64,000 nt of DNA. Source: Coprinus comatus. Taxonomy: Eukaryota > Basidiomycota > Agaricomycetes > Agaricales > Agaricaceae. Within the stretch, counting starts at the first letter, position 1. Each line of letters opens with the position of its first letter. A program made the position numbers and the translations under genes. Positions 28,518 to 40,200 of this stretch are shown piece by piece. Location of the stretch: assembly GCA_034638255.1 (NCBI GenBank), contig JAWPGT010000003.1:1-64000 (forward strand), given 5' to 3'. The notes beneath the pieces were generated by a model, which saw only the letters and a list, made by a program, of their open reading frames with translations, ran no database searches and was not told the origin of the DNA.

Positions 28518-30025
28518 TTAATCCTCTCGCTTGATGACTTCATGCCTATGTTGTATGGCACACAGCGGGCAAAGCCGCGCATACATTTCAGCAATGGGCC
28601 ATGTAATCGAGCTCTATTGCTTGTAAGTCTAACACTATACTCATTTAGAACTTAGAAATACTCACAAAACCCAGCTCCTTGAGCTCGACAAGCATCGTCG
28701 ATGGTGGTGCATGAGATCTGTGTGCATAACTCAAGACATCGTACACTTGTGGTTGCACCGGGAGGCGATCAAATAACAATATGTCATCGTCATCGTTCTC
28801 GCTTTTTGATGATGGGTTATCGACCACCCTACAGTACCCCCTTCGTCTTTTCTCGACTTCACTATCAGTCATCCCATACAAAGAGTCTCTGGGCATTATA
28901 ATGAGATGGTACCGTTCAGAACCTGTGCAAAGGTGGTGGCAATGAGCCCATGTTTGCATTCGATCAGAAAGCTCTCGAGCATCCCCCTTCTTCAGGCACC
29001 TCGCTACACGGCTGTAGTTATCAGGCGTTAAAAAAGTTGTCTCTCGCAGGTCGAATAAAAGGCTCTCCATGAATGTCTTTAGTGCAAGCGAAAATGCCTC
29101 TCGAGTGGGGATTTCAACTGAATTGATCAACCGGAGCCGTTGCGTAATAAAGCCAGGAAGGGAAGCAAACATTGGATTAGTCCATGCTTCCACGGCAGTG
29201 TTGTTAAGAATAACAGCTTGTTCGGACGGGAATGAGTGAGGAATGAATGGTAGTGCGCTCGCTCGAGGATTAGCTGTTGTTGCAACAGGTTTCAAATAAG
29301 TAGCAGTTGAGATATCAGCGGTGAAACGGCCAGTGTGGGGTCTCGGTATCTCAAGTACTGCCGCTTGGTCTGAATGTTCCGGGGGTGATGAGTTCTTCCT
29401 CTCCGAGCTTCGAGAAGTTGATGCAATGTTCTGACCATAGAAAGTGTGAGAGGGATTAGGAGGACTTGTTGCAAGGAAAAAGGGATGATGTACACCAGCC
29501 ATTTCCTCGGGTCCATTTAGTGTCATTGTATGGTCCATGGACAGCTTATTGCGCTTTTTTGGCGTGTAATTACATTCCATCTCATCCTGTTCACCACAGT
29601 GGTTACATATGGGAAGATTTCGGTCGCACTAATTAACGTCCAATTAATTGAAAGCCATGATATACATATGAGTCATACCTTGAGGTTTTTTAGGCGACAT
29701 CGATCACATCTTGGAATCCCTCGATGTGCGGGGGTAGGTAGAGGTGTATATTTACACTCTCTCCCCGTCGCCCATGCACAATGATTACAAGCGGGAAGCA
29801 CCCGATCACACTTGGCGAAACCATTTAGATGTTGTACCATTACTTCCTCATAGCCCATACCTTAAGATTATTGACACGGCAATGGTCACACCTTGGTTTG
29901 CCACGGTGACCTATCCAAAGAGACTGCCGAGCCATGTATACTTTTGGGTTCGGAATTCTTATGGTCAATTGATTATCGTCGATGGGGGATTCTGATCCTT
30001 CGTTTTTCAAGCTTGGAGAAGCCAT
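28518..30025 (-). CDS. Fungal regulator with two tandem Zn2Cys6 clusters
   Basis: Four exons (29861-30025, 29679-29810, 28666-29628, 28518-28613), all in phase 0, sum to 1356 nt (451 residues). Two binuclear zinc clusters are assembled across introns. Cluster 1 has Cys at 46, 49, 56, 63, 66 and 74 (CDHCRVNNLK|CDRVLPACNHC). Cluster 2 has Cys at 90, 93, 100, 107, 110 and 118 (CDRCRLKNLK|CDRNLPICNHC). Spacing is identical, and each cluster is cut by a 50-bp intron at the same residue, so this looks like an exon duplication. A long region without known domain follows. The last exon ends ...YARLCPLCAIQHRHEV..., another Cys/His pair. It is likely a DNA-binding transcription factor; targets are unknown. 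Confidence 0.82.
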
Positions 30026-31649
30026 ACACAGTGAAGATAGGATAATCCGGTGACGTAGAACACGGCCTAAATGTCATAATAGAAAAAGCGATATCTTGAA
30101 TATGTGGATCAAATAATATAACATTTGAGAAAAGGCATACCACTAAATTCTTTCAACGGTAACGATAAAAGGAAGTGTGGGGCAAACTATATACACTGTA
30201 TGCCCCACCTTGGTCCTTTCTTTGCCACAAAGTTTCAAATGTGGCTCCCAGAATACAATCGGCTTGAGAGAATGTTTAAGTATTGATAGATGTTCACAAA
30301 AGCTTCAGTCTTTCAAGCTCGGGATAAAAAGTGACGAGATGCTTATGAATGAAAGAGGTTCAAAGGATAGCCAATGGAGCTTTGAACTTGGGAACCTGAA
30401 GCCTAAACGGTGTGACGTGACACTTCAGTGACATTCCCCAATTAGGACGTAAAAAAACAGACATCACACTTGTTCAGTACCTTCTCTTCAGAGTTAAACC
30501 CAGTTGTTATTCTTCTTACTGTTATATTGACAATATATTCATAGTTATGTGCTATAGGCAATAAAGGATCTTAGATATATAATAGTCTTGCAACAGGATA
30601 TTGAGTACAACCTGCCATTTATGGTCAACGTAGTTCAAAGGTCAAAAGAGATACCTTGATACGAACTACCTCGGTATTAGCCGAGACTATTTTCTACTCT
30701 TCGGTGTGACGCCTGTCACAGATAATTACAAATTCTCATGGAACCTTTGGTGGAAAATATTTTCTACTGAGCCAGTGAGTGGTATAATCGGGAGTTATTT
30801 ACACTTTTAACCATTAGTACATACATTATTAGTACATATAATTCTTCGGACTTCCGGTGACTATGTAGATGATCCGTTACATTTTAGCTTCTTTTCCGAC
30901 AGTGGACTTGTCATTTAAATGACCGTTGTGATGTATGTACAATGCGAATGTGTATTGCGTGGCGGGAATTTGGGCAGGTGGCGTACATTTTCTCTTTTGT
31001 TCTGGACCGTTGATTCCCTCCAGTCCGACTTATGCTCAGTGTTCTGAAGATCTCAATAGGTGTTGTGAAACCATTTGTTGCAAAACTTAATATCGAATAT
31101 TAGAGGGTGCTCAGCTAGGATTCAAGCTGAGGAACGATGGAAATACTAATGAGTCAATGATTAACTTTGTAGCATAGAAATCCGCTCTTGAAGCTTGAGA
31201 TCTTGAGATTTGACCGCAGGCAAGTTGCTAATTACGAGGACCGCAATAGTGACCCCAGGTCTCGCTCGCAGGGATGTGCAAACTCTATAGTATAGCATTC
31301 ACAGGACATTGGAGGCACAGTGGGAGTTACGTTATACACAGTGGGCACCCAAGTTTTTGTTTGGTTCGCTCTCTGAAATATGAAAACCTCAGGATTGACT
31401 ATTATGTTGTTAATGGGCATTGAGTTATTGGAAAATTTTATGTATTCCTATCCAATTTAACATTGAGAATTGTCATCTTTGTCTGGCGTTCAATAATTTA
31501 ATTTATAAACGGTAATATACAAAATTTGGTGATAACTTGGAATCAATTTCTATAGTGCAGTATCGGTGGATCATGAATGTGAAACAATAGTCTGTGGAGT
31601 AAATTACAATGCGAGTGGTACCGGAAAAGGGGTCATGACACGAATCTAG
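30026..31649. other. Gene-poor, AT-rich stretch of 1.6 kb
   Basis: I find no convincing gene. The longest open frames (30177-30431 plus, 31232-31420 minus) have no protein-like composition. The only structure noted is an 8-bp inverted repeat GTGGGGCA/TGCCCCAC (30177-30184 and 30201-30208) around a TATA-like loop. It probably contains the promoter of the Zn2Cys6 gene on the left and the 3' end of DBF4 on the right. Confidence 0.55.
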
Positions 31650-33582
31650 CTAGACAGTCGGATTATCATCGACAACGTACGTGTAGTCCTGGTTGTTTAT
31701 TTCAAGACATATATTATATCGTTTGTCGTTCATTTGTTGGCGTTCCTGTAAAGTACGTCGTTGGACTCGTTCAAGAATATAATCAAGCTGCAAGAAATTA
31801 TTGTCGTCCTCTGCAAACCTCCGATGCCTCCTGCTTTCGATGTGCTGATCATTTAAATTCAATATATTATCAAGCCAAATGAATAAAAATATTTCACCTG
31901 TTTGAAGTCTTCAAATTTCTGTCGACAACTTTCACAATAACCAGGTTTGCTTCCCTCTTCACGTTTAGGCAGCTTGAGTGTATTTGTGCTTTTACTTTTC
32001 CTCAGTAAGGCGGTAGCACGTTGGGGGACGTCAACAGGAGGAGCCATGCTGTTCGCACGGTTTAGTTTTTCTTGAGGCTGCTTGCGCATGACGACCTCTC
32101 GCCGCAGGTGTCCACTGAGGTTGGAAGGGATATGCATGTTACGAGATATGGAGTTGGCAGTAGATGTTGTACCCGTAGTAGATGTGATACCTACACTGTT
32201 TCCAGAAGCCGCCATGTAACTCATAACACCTGACGCAAGATATCCTGACGCATGGGTGGATTCGTCCCCTTCGACATCGTGTTCGGGAAGCGGATTATCG
32301 AAAAGGTGAGCTGCGCGGTGTAGGTTGTTCATAGATGCAGAACGACGCAAGTCACCTGCCCTTTTCACGATGCTATGTGGATCTGCACGCCGTTCAACCA
32401 GCTGTCTCTTGAGGAGAAGTTCGCGACGATTTTTTCGTTCTTCGTCATCCTTCTGTTCGGCCTGTAGAAGCCTATCCCACCTTTTCTTTTCCTTATCATC
32501 AAAAGGAATAAAAGGTCCTCGAGCTTGAGGATGACAGTACAAGGTCGGCCAGGGAGGCTTCTCGCCCTCGCGGTCCTTGTAAGGAGGATATTCGTGTGAT
32601 GCAATTGTTGCGAGTTCGCCACGCATATCTTCGATCAAGACGAAACAGCTGCCTCGAGTAAAATACCGGAAGTCGTGTCGCTTCTGAGTTGGATCCCGTT
32701 CAGTCGACCCGTGGATGCGTTCGGATTGTAATAGCTTGGACAGAGTGTTTGAGGTCTTTTGTTTTGAAGGAAAACCATGAGATGTAGCCGTCACTGGAGG
32801 CTCTTCGAGGCAACGTGACAAAACGCTTTCTAGCTTCAAAGTGTTCCAGATCTTGATGTTAAATTTCAGTGCTTGAGTAATGAGCTTATTGGTTTCTGGC
32901 TCTTCTGGTTGCCTAACACGAACGTCGTCAAGTGGACTCTGACTGAGATGTATTTCCTCCACTCACTGTGTGCGGGCTTTGGCGGGGCTCTTCGAGGACG
33001 GGACTGTTTTGGACGAGCTTCTATCCCTATAAATGTTCTCTTTTTCTGGACCACCAGATTGTCCCGGGACAGAGCAATTCGAGATTACGTGTGTCACGTC
33101 GGAGGAGAAGAAGTGTTCGATTTTCTACATGGAATCAATCAATCAGGGGATTGTAAGCATCTGGGTGGGCAAGGACTCACTGCACCAAGTTGTAGGATCC
33201 TGTTTTGAAAAGAATGAAGCTGAGTGGGATTGGTGTCCATGGTGTCGGAATCGAGGTAAAATGTCCAATTTGGAAAGGCACGGCAATATTTTTCCTTGAA
33301 CTCTAGCCGTTGCTGCTCACGTTCAGCTTTTTGCTGGTCCTTCACAGATTTGGTAACCTCATATTTACGGTCTCTTCTAACGTCCCTGAGTGTATGCTGC
33401 GCAGAGCTAAGGGCGGTGGGTTTGAATCGTTTGACCAAGGTTCCTAGGCTGTGAGTACCAGAATCCGGAGATCGGGGACGCTTGGACAATTGGGCGGATT
33501 TAAGGTGCTGAAGGGGAGATAGAGTCTGTTCATTGGTATGGACAGGACGCGCGGCAAGTGGTCGACGGTTCGCAGTGGCCAT
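31650..33582 (-). CDS. DBF4: Dbf4/Dfp1-like regulatory subunit of Cdc7 kinase
   Basis: Exons 33181-33582, 32967-33124, 31898-32912 and 31650-31844 sum to 1770 nt (589 residues). Dbf4 activates Cdc7 to phosphorylate MCM and fire replication origins. Motif N (BRCT-like) spans intron 1: AFPNWTFYLD ... ILQLGA|KIEHFFSSDVTHVIS. Motif M lies in exon 3 (HDFRYFTRGSCFVLIEDMRG...). Motif C is a CCHH zinc finger split by intron 3: GYCESCRQKFEDFKQ|HIESRRHRRFA. All zinc ligands are present. For intron 2, 32913-32966 (54 bp) fits better than a 24-bp alternative that uses the same donor. Start chosen at MATANRR. Divergent from ATG5. Confidence 0.9.
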
Positions 33583-33917
33583 GAATTCCAAGAAAGAGAT
33601 TGACAAACACAACGGAATCGTTCACGTCGCCGACACGCGATGAGGTTGATCAACGTGACACCGAACTACTTCCACGCGTGACACCATGTGATATCATTAT
33701 GTCATCTCATTTATTAGCTACCAATCTCTTTATCCATCTATATTTCCGCATAGTTGCAGAAGCATACAAATAAGACGCGTGGTAGCCCAAGTCATAGAGA
33801 CACTGCTCATACATCGGACTAGAGACGATGAGATAGAGGATAATTGGCGTGATTTGTCACACAGCACGTGCCTCTTAAGTAGATTAACAAACACACGCTG
33901 GATTGCCAAGGGACGCA
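33583..33917. promoter_or_regulatory. Shared intergenic region of DBF4 and ATG5
   Basis: There are 335 bp between the two divergent start codons and no open frame of note. It must hold both promoters. I see no strong TATA or motif cluster. Confidence 0.5.
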
Positions 33918-35146
33918 ATGTCTGGCTACGCAACTACTCGACACCATCCCCAAGGTGCAGGGAAAGACAGGGCCATCGACTACCACACAACTCTCTTTCG
34001 TCGCCTGACTTGGGAAGGAACTGTTCCACTTGAGATCCGAGTTGACAACAAAGAACTTCCCGCAAATTCAAACCGAGGTCTGGAGTGTTACTACGCCCAA
34101 GTGCCACGGGTCAGCTACTTGCCGCTGTTAACTCCGGAGGTCCGTAGGTATCTCATGGACGTTGTCTTTGATGAAGCTGCTGCCTCGTCTCTCAAAGAAG
34201 AGGATTGGTGGTTCGAGACTGAGGAAGGTACTCTCCTGAAATGGTTCATCCAAGTCCATCTTCGTATATTGACACAAAAGCTAAAGATATGCCCACAGGC
34301 ATTGGCCCATTGGTCTCATCTATGACAATCACACCATTTTATCCTCCGTACGCGCAGCAGCTGCACACCGCACTTCCGCGCAGTCACTGCCGCTCCGCCT
34401 GATCCTTCACCTCGTGTCTCCTCCGACAGATAAGCTGATGCTAGCACCTACTCCAGAGGCCTGTAAACAAGCTTTCATGGGTCAACTAAAGGAAGCAGAT
34501 TTTATTCGTTGGGGAAATACCAAACGCATCACTGGCCTTCGACAAGCTGAACAAGATGGTTTATGGGAAAGCATCAAAGAACGTAAGTCCCAACTGTTAT
34601 CCACTGTAATACTTGCTAATACTTATATTAGATAACTTTGATGAATATTGGAGAATTGCCTCCAAAGTAACGCCAGCGGCCTCATCTGCTCCCTCTGCCT
34701 CGCCTGCAAACCTCGCCATGCATGCTCGACCACCTTCTGTTGATGCTGGTGGTATGCCAGAACGTGACAGTGCTTTCGCTGTCCGTTGTGTACCGGTACG
34801 GATATACCTACCAGATGGCCCATTTATTCAAGAACTCGTACCTCCCCTGCTAGAAGATGGTAGGCTCCATTTCATCACCACAAATCCCGTTTACTAACTT
34901 TTAATAGGTACACCACATACCCTTCATCGTTTCCTATCGACCCACCTTCCGCTCCTGTTTCACCCGCGCACGGCGTCTTCTCGAAGCAATTCAACGACAC
35001 AAACACAAACTGGCACTGACCTCGCATATGCCCTTGTACAAGGCGTCATATCGCCTCCTGAGGCAGAAATGGCCTGGCTAGGTGCTTGCCTTGCAGGTGC
35101 TGATGGATGGCTCAATATCTGTATTGGTGTAAACCGAAGCTCTTAA
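33918..35146 (+). CDS. ATG5: Autophagy protein Atg5
   Basis: Four exons, 33918-34243, 34299-34582, 34632-34859 and 34908-35146, sum to 1077 nt (358 residues). Atg5 is conjugated to Atg12, and with Atg16 it promotes Atg8 lipidation on the growing autophagosome. Signatures are FRRLTWEGTVPLEIRVD at the N-terminus, LLKWHWPIGLIYD (assembled over intron 1), LWESIKEHNFDEYWR (assembled over intron 2), VRCVPVRIYLPDGPFIQ and the ending EMAWLGACLAGADGWLNICI. The Atg12 acceptor is likely the Lys in GNTKRI, by analogy with yeast K149 and human K130. Confidence 0.95.
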
Positions 35147-35417
35147 GTACTAGTTTGACATCATTGTTCTCCGACAACTGGCCTTTTTGTACTTGGATAT
35201 GCACTAATAATCAATATACCTTTATAGATAGCTGTACCTACCTACTCATCAATGTATAAAGAAAGGATGATGAAATAATGCTCCTCTCAGTCAAGGTACC
35301 CACTGAACAGGGTTGGCTCTACTTAAATCCATACCACCCTGTATTTACAGAAGTATTGATCACAATACACACGTCGGATCACAATATACATGACGATGCA
35401 CAAAAGCACAATGCATA

Positions 35418-37162
35418 TTAAACATCGAATCGCACAATTTGGTCCCCACCAGTCCTGTCTATTTTGAGAAGTCGTCTCGCTACACATCCATACACAATAC
35501 GTGATGGATTTTGTTGTGTAGACTGGCTGGCACTACCACACTTCTCGAGCCTGAGGGATAGTAATTCTTTCACCTTAGCCAATGGCAAAGAGTGGTTTGA
35601 AGGTGACGACAAAAGACCAAGTAAAAGGGCAGCAGTTAAAACTTGTTGTGTTGTTGGTATGGTATCGTTCGACGTCGTTGGTAAATTATCATTGGGCATG
35701 ACAGTTTCCATTTTCCGTAAATATTTGCTGCTCAAATATATGAGTTCCGCTGTTATGTTAAATCAATATTGCTTCTCACAGTGTATCTCGAGCCAATGGT
35801 TTGTCGGTCAACTGTGTATTGAAAGTGGCAAGGGCGGCAATTTTGATGAGTTCACTCATAGAAGCCCAAATCTTATCCTGAAACGTATGTTTGGTATAAG
35901 GTGCGAATCAGGATATTGGGACTAACCATAATGGCCTGGATTTCCCTTGAAATTGGAGTTGGCTCTGGACTTTCTGTACCGCCTGTTGAATCCGATGGCA
36001 TTTCTAATGGTACTTCTTGAGGGGTAACCGAGATGTCAGGGGAAGTATGAGAAGGGGAAGGCGAGAAAGGAGACAGAGACAGCCTATTAGGGGGCGAGTA
36101 GACAGAAACAGACTCCAAAAGCATGTCAGGTTTATTGCGGGAAAAATGACTCTGAAAGTTAGTCGATGGATCAGTGTCGATAGGATCGGTCAGACTGAGA
36201 AGAGTATTCCTAGATATAATTGGACTTGCAGAGAAGGAGAGTGCGCTGACGTCCCCAAAGTCGACATTCTCATTCAACAGAAGGTTATCACTGAAGCTGA
36301 AAGTCCGAATCGCTGTAGCGGGGGTGTTCCAAAATTCCTCTTCGGCAGCTTTGGGTTCAGATGTTGCGAGGGGTTTGTGGACTAGTGCGTTATCTCCCGC
36401 AAGATTCAAGTGAGATTTCTTTGCCTTTGTGAGTATTGAACGCTGGAAGTGGGGTCAATAAAGGATGAGATGAGATTGTAGAAGCTTACCTTGTCAGTTA
36501 GCCCTTTCAATCTTAAACGAAGTTCTTTGATGCGACGTTCTTCTTCTCCCAACTGTACCTTGAGGTTGGGAGCGTCCAAGGATTTTGCCTAGAAATGAAA
36601 CTCCAGATGGGATGGCGACGGCATACTGAATGATGTCGCACCTGATCCAGGGTGTATAGATTGGCTGAGAGGTCCTCTATGCTTTGTCTGATAGTTGGGA
36701 TTCGCTCGAGGATCGCCTGGACCTGTGCCTGGGCGCGAGGCATTGGACGTACAAGGGTGCTGGAAGGGAGATTTGGGGTTAGGGTGTTGGATTGTGACTT
36801 GGGACAAGGACTTACTATCTATCCATGTATTTGAGGGCAGCCTGAGCGTAGAGTTCTGGATCAGCGTCTTTGGCGCGTGACGGGTCGTCGTTGCGTGCAG
36901 AGGGCCGCCTGAGAGGGGTAGCACCATGGAAAGATACCCTGGAGGGAGGGAGACGGTGGTGGTGTTGGTGGTGTGTGTTGAGGAGGGAGAAGAGGCCGAG
37001 TTCTGAGGGGTCTACGTCGCGGATGAGGTTGCCGAGATGGCTGTGGAGGACTGCCGAGGTGAAAGGGCCAGGAGCAGGGTTGGCAGTTGGAGAGAGTGCG
37101 GTGGATATGATGTTTTTAGTGTTGCGGTTGAGGAGGTCGATCTGATCTGACAAGGACGTCAT
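35418..37162 (-). CDS. SPC34: DASH/Dam1 complex subunit Spc34-like
   Basis: Six exons (36816-37162, 36642-36759, 36490-36588, 35927-36442, 35780-35877, 35418-35730) sum to 1491 nt (496 residues). Spc34 is part of the DASH ring that couples kinetochores to microtubules. The N-terminal part resembles the family: a short helix, then PGPFTSAVL and LIRDVDPSELGLF. A coiled-coil segment with KELRLRLKGLTDK follows. The middle is Ser/Pro-rich, and the C-terminus has a hydrophobic helix (LTAALLLGLL). It is longer than the yeast protein. The family call rests on the N-terminal motif and coiled coil. Its ATG lies 43 bp from that of the divergent DOCK gene. Confidence 0.65.
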
Positions 37163-37205
37163 TGGCAAGTTTGGCACAAACACTGACCAGTCTCTTCCTC
37201 CTCCC

Positions 37206-40200
37206 ATGTGGGAACCCCTCCCCCTCATCGTCTACGGCTATGCCATCCACCCTCTCTCCCCCTCAAAACGCGAAACTAGGCTCTCAACCCGCAACAGGCT
37301 CTCCTCAGTCACAGACATATCAACAGACGACCAGCCCCTCCTCAGGGACGTTGTCTCCCTCGAGGTCGGCGATGAAGTCTACGCGTTCGAAAGGTTCACC
37401 CCCTCAAGGGCTGACTCGGTAGAAGGCATATGGTACAGAGGGTCCGTATATTCTCTCCCTCGGTCTACATAATCCTCACTCCCTATTGCAGCTACGTCGT
37501 ATGTACATCTCGTCGGCCCCCAGTCTCTTGGTCCGCTTCAGACTCAAAACAAATCAAATTGGAAGAACCACAGCAGGTCTTCATTGGCATCTTCCCTGCT
37601 TCTCACATCTTTGTCCGCGATGAGCTTCCAGACGCCGAAGGCCGTCTTCCAGATCTCGCCCAATCCCTTAGCACCGGAGTCCCATACCATGACAGCGCAC
37701 ACCTTCACGACGCTCCTGGCCATTGGAGCAGAGTCAGTGGGGTCATGGATACCTTGCGAGAAGAAGATGGCGAACGCTTGTCACAAAGACAATTTCGCAT
37801 ACATCCAGCCCCAGAACATGCCAGCCTATCAAGAGCTGCCCTTCCTGTCTACTCAACCAGCATCCGTTCAACCCGTTCTGCAAGTGTCCGTTCACTCAGC
37901 ATCAGGTCACCTTCCCCGAATGGATCTCAAATCGAGAAACCACCTCCTCCCCGACCATCACTCAAGTCCGGTGACGACACTGCTTCGGGAGCTCGCCAAC
38001 CAATAATCGATGAAATTGCCTCCGCACTTCGCGAATGGCATACACTTATGTTTCATTATCTCGCAAGACGAGATTATAAATTGTTCCACATTGTAAGGGA
38101 ACATATTGAGGCCCTCCACTCTGGTCGCCGGCAGCTGCTTGCACAAACTTTAAACGCTGAAGAAACGGTCAATTTGCGACGAGAATGCGTCATTAGGCTT
38201 GTCAGTGGAAACTTGGTTCAGGGCCTGAGTGTAATCCTTCGTCATCCCACTTGGGGAGGGCTTGTAAATGTTGATATGGATAATGTTCCTGATACAAGAA
38301 GTTGGATCAGTGCAGTCCGTATGTATACTATGCAAGCCTCTCTGGCATACCTCAGTGCACTCGAAGAGGTCGAGATCAAACCTTACCGTGCAAGCACAGA
38401 CCAACTCTTATCCAATTCTTTAACCACCCCCGCCCATTCTGCCTTTCCTGAACTTCCTCATCTCCATCACAGAGTTCGTTCACAATCTCAAGCTGGTTTC
38501 GTTAGAAGCGGCAGCAACAAGCCAGCTGCAGCCAAATTTTACCATGTTTTCCTTGATCTAAGAGCATTTGTTGCTTCTCCATGTGCTCCGGGAGAAACAG
38601 CTGAATTGTTTTTCTCTCTATACAAAAAGCATGGCACACAATTTGTCACAGAGGATTTCTGCGCTGTCCTAAATCATAACGGTGTATTATCACGCGACCC
38701 TAGCATAAAAATCCGCACCCTCTTCACTGACCTTGCTCATTCCGACGTACAGGACCCCATTTACCTCGTTTGTCGGATAGTACGAAACGGTGCATTCAAA
38801 TTAGGCGCCAGTCATGGCACAACCGAAAACGGAAAAAGGGCTTCAGATACTCTAAAAAAAGGCGATGGATGGGGGGAACAGAATGGCTCTAGTCCTCGAG
38901 GCATACCAAGTGGCGAAGCTGTCCGACGTCCCTTTGGATGTGCTGTTCTAGAGCTTACGCAACTGAGCAAGATTGCTGCCGAATATAGTGATTCAACACC
39001 ATTGAAGGAATACACAATGCCCATATATGTGCCCACAAGTGAAGCCTCATTCTCTATGATCCATCAAAGCATTATAAACAACATACCAAAAGAGTACGAA
39101 AAGTCACCGAGGTATTTCAGTTCTCAATTCATTCTGCCAACCTTGTTTAAATATATGTTCTAGGGCTGAGATGCTTGCTGTTTCTGTCAAAATATTCCGT
39201 GGTGATGCGCCAACTGTCGTGCGCGAAAACCCATCCCTGTTACACGATATACCACACACATTACGCCTTGGTTTCCCGGATGTCGTTTTCCCGGGTGATA
39301 ATCGGAATGAACTTTACATCAAGCTATGGTGTGGTGACTTCGGTACTTCTCATACAAGCTCAACTAGGCTTAGCCTTGGGCGTCCACCGACCGCGAACAT
39401 CCAAATTTCCATCGAAGTAAGGGACGAGAACGGGAGAACGGTAGAGAATGTGATATCACAAGGAAGCGGGGAACCACTTATGTCACAATTCCACTCCATG
39501 GTCTTTCATCGCATTGCGGAGCCAACGTTTGGGGAACTTATTAAAGTTACGTTGCCACCAGAGGAAGTTCCAAGTTGGCACCTTTTCTTCACTTTCAGAA
39601 ATCGTACTGGGAGAGAAAAAAATAGTAGTAAGGGCAACTCAGACTCCCAAGACCGGCCCTTTGCTTTTGCATATCAACCTCTTTTCCCAGAGGCGAGTGC
39701 TTTCGTTGAAGACGGAAGCCATACCCTGGTCATGTATCGGGCGGATCGACTCAATCAGATCACCCCAGAAATCTACATGACAGCATCTTCCAGTCTTGCT
39801 GGTCAGAAGTTAGATCAGTTGACTATTCCTCCGGAAATGCTCAAGTTAGCTCCCCCACTACGAGACACCCTCACTATCCGCAGCTCGTTGTGTTCTACAA
39901 AGTTCACCCAAAATCCAACCTTGTTCCGCTTACTCAACTGGGAAACGGTTGCTGACAAGGAAATGTTATCGACACTCCTAACACAATTTACGTTCGTGGG
40001 GGAAGGGGAAATTGTCAAATTCTTGCGAGATATTTTTGATGCATTATTTGGGATTCTTATATCCCACAATAATCAATCTGGAGAAATGGATTTACTAGTC
40101 TTCAATGCACTTGTAACAATTCTGGGTATTGTACAAGACCGACGGTTCAGCAATTTTCAACCAGTTTTGGATGTCTACATCGAGAAACATTTCACTTGTG

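Noticed and set aside
30177..30431. 84-codon open frame in the 1.6-kb gap
   Set aside because: There is no protein-like pattern, no splice structure and no promoter evidence.
32943..32966. A 24-bp intron in DBF4
   Set aside because: The same GTGAGT donor with the acceptor at 32913 gives a 54-bp intron of normal size, keeps the frame and includes a branch-like CTTGAC.
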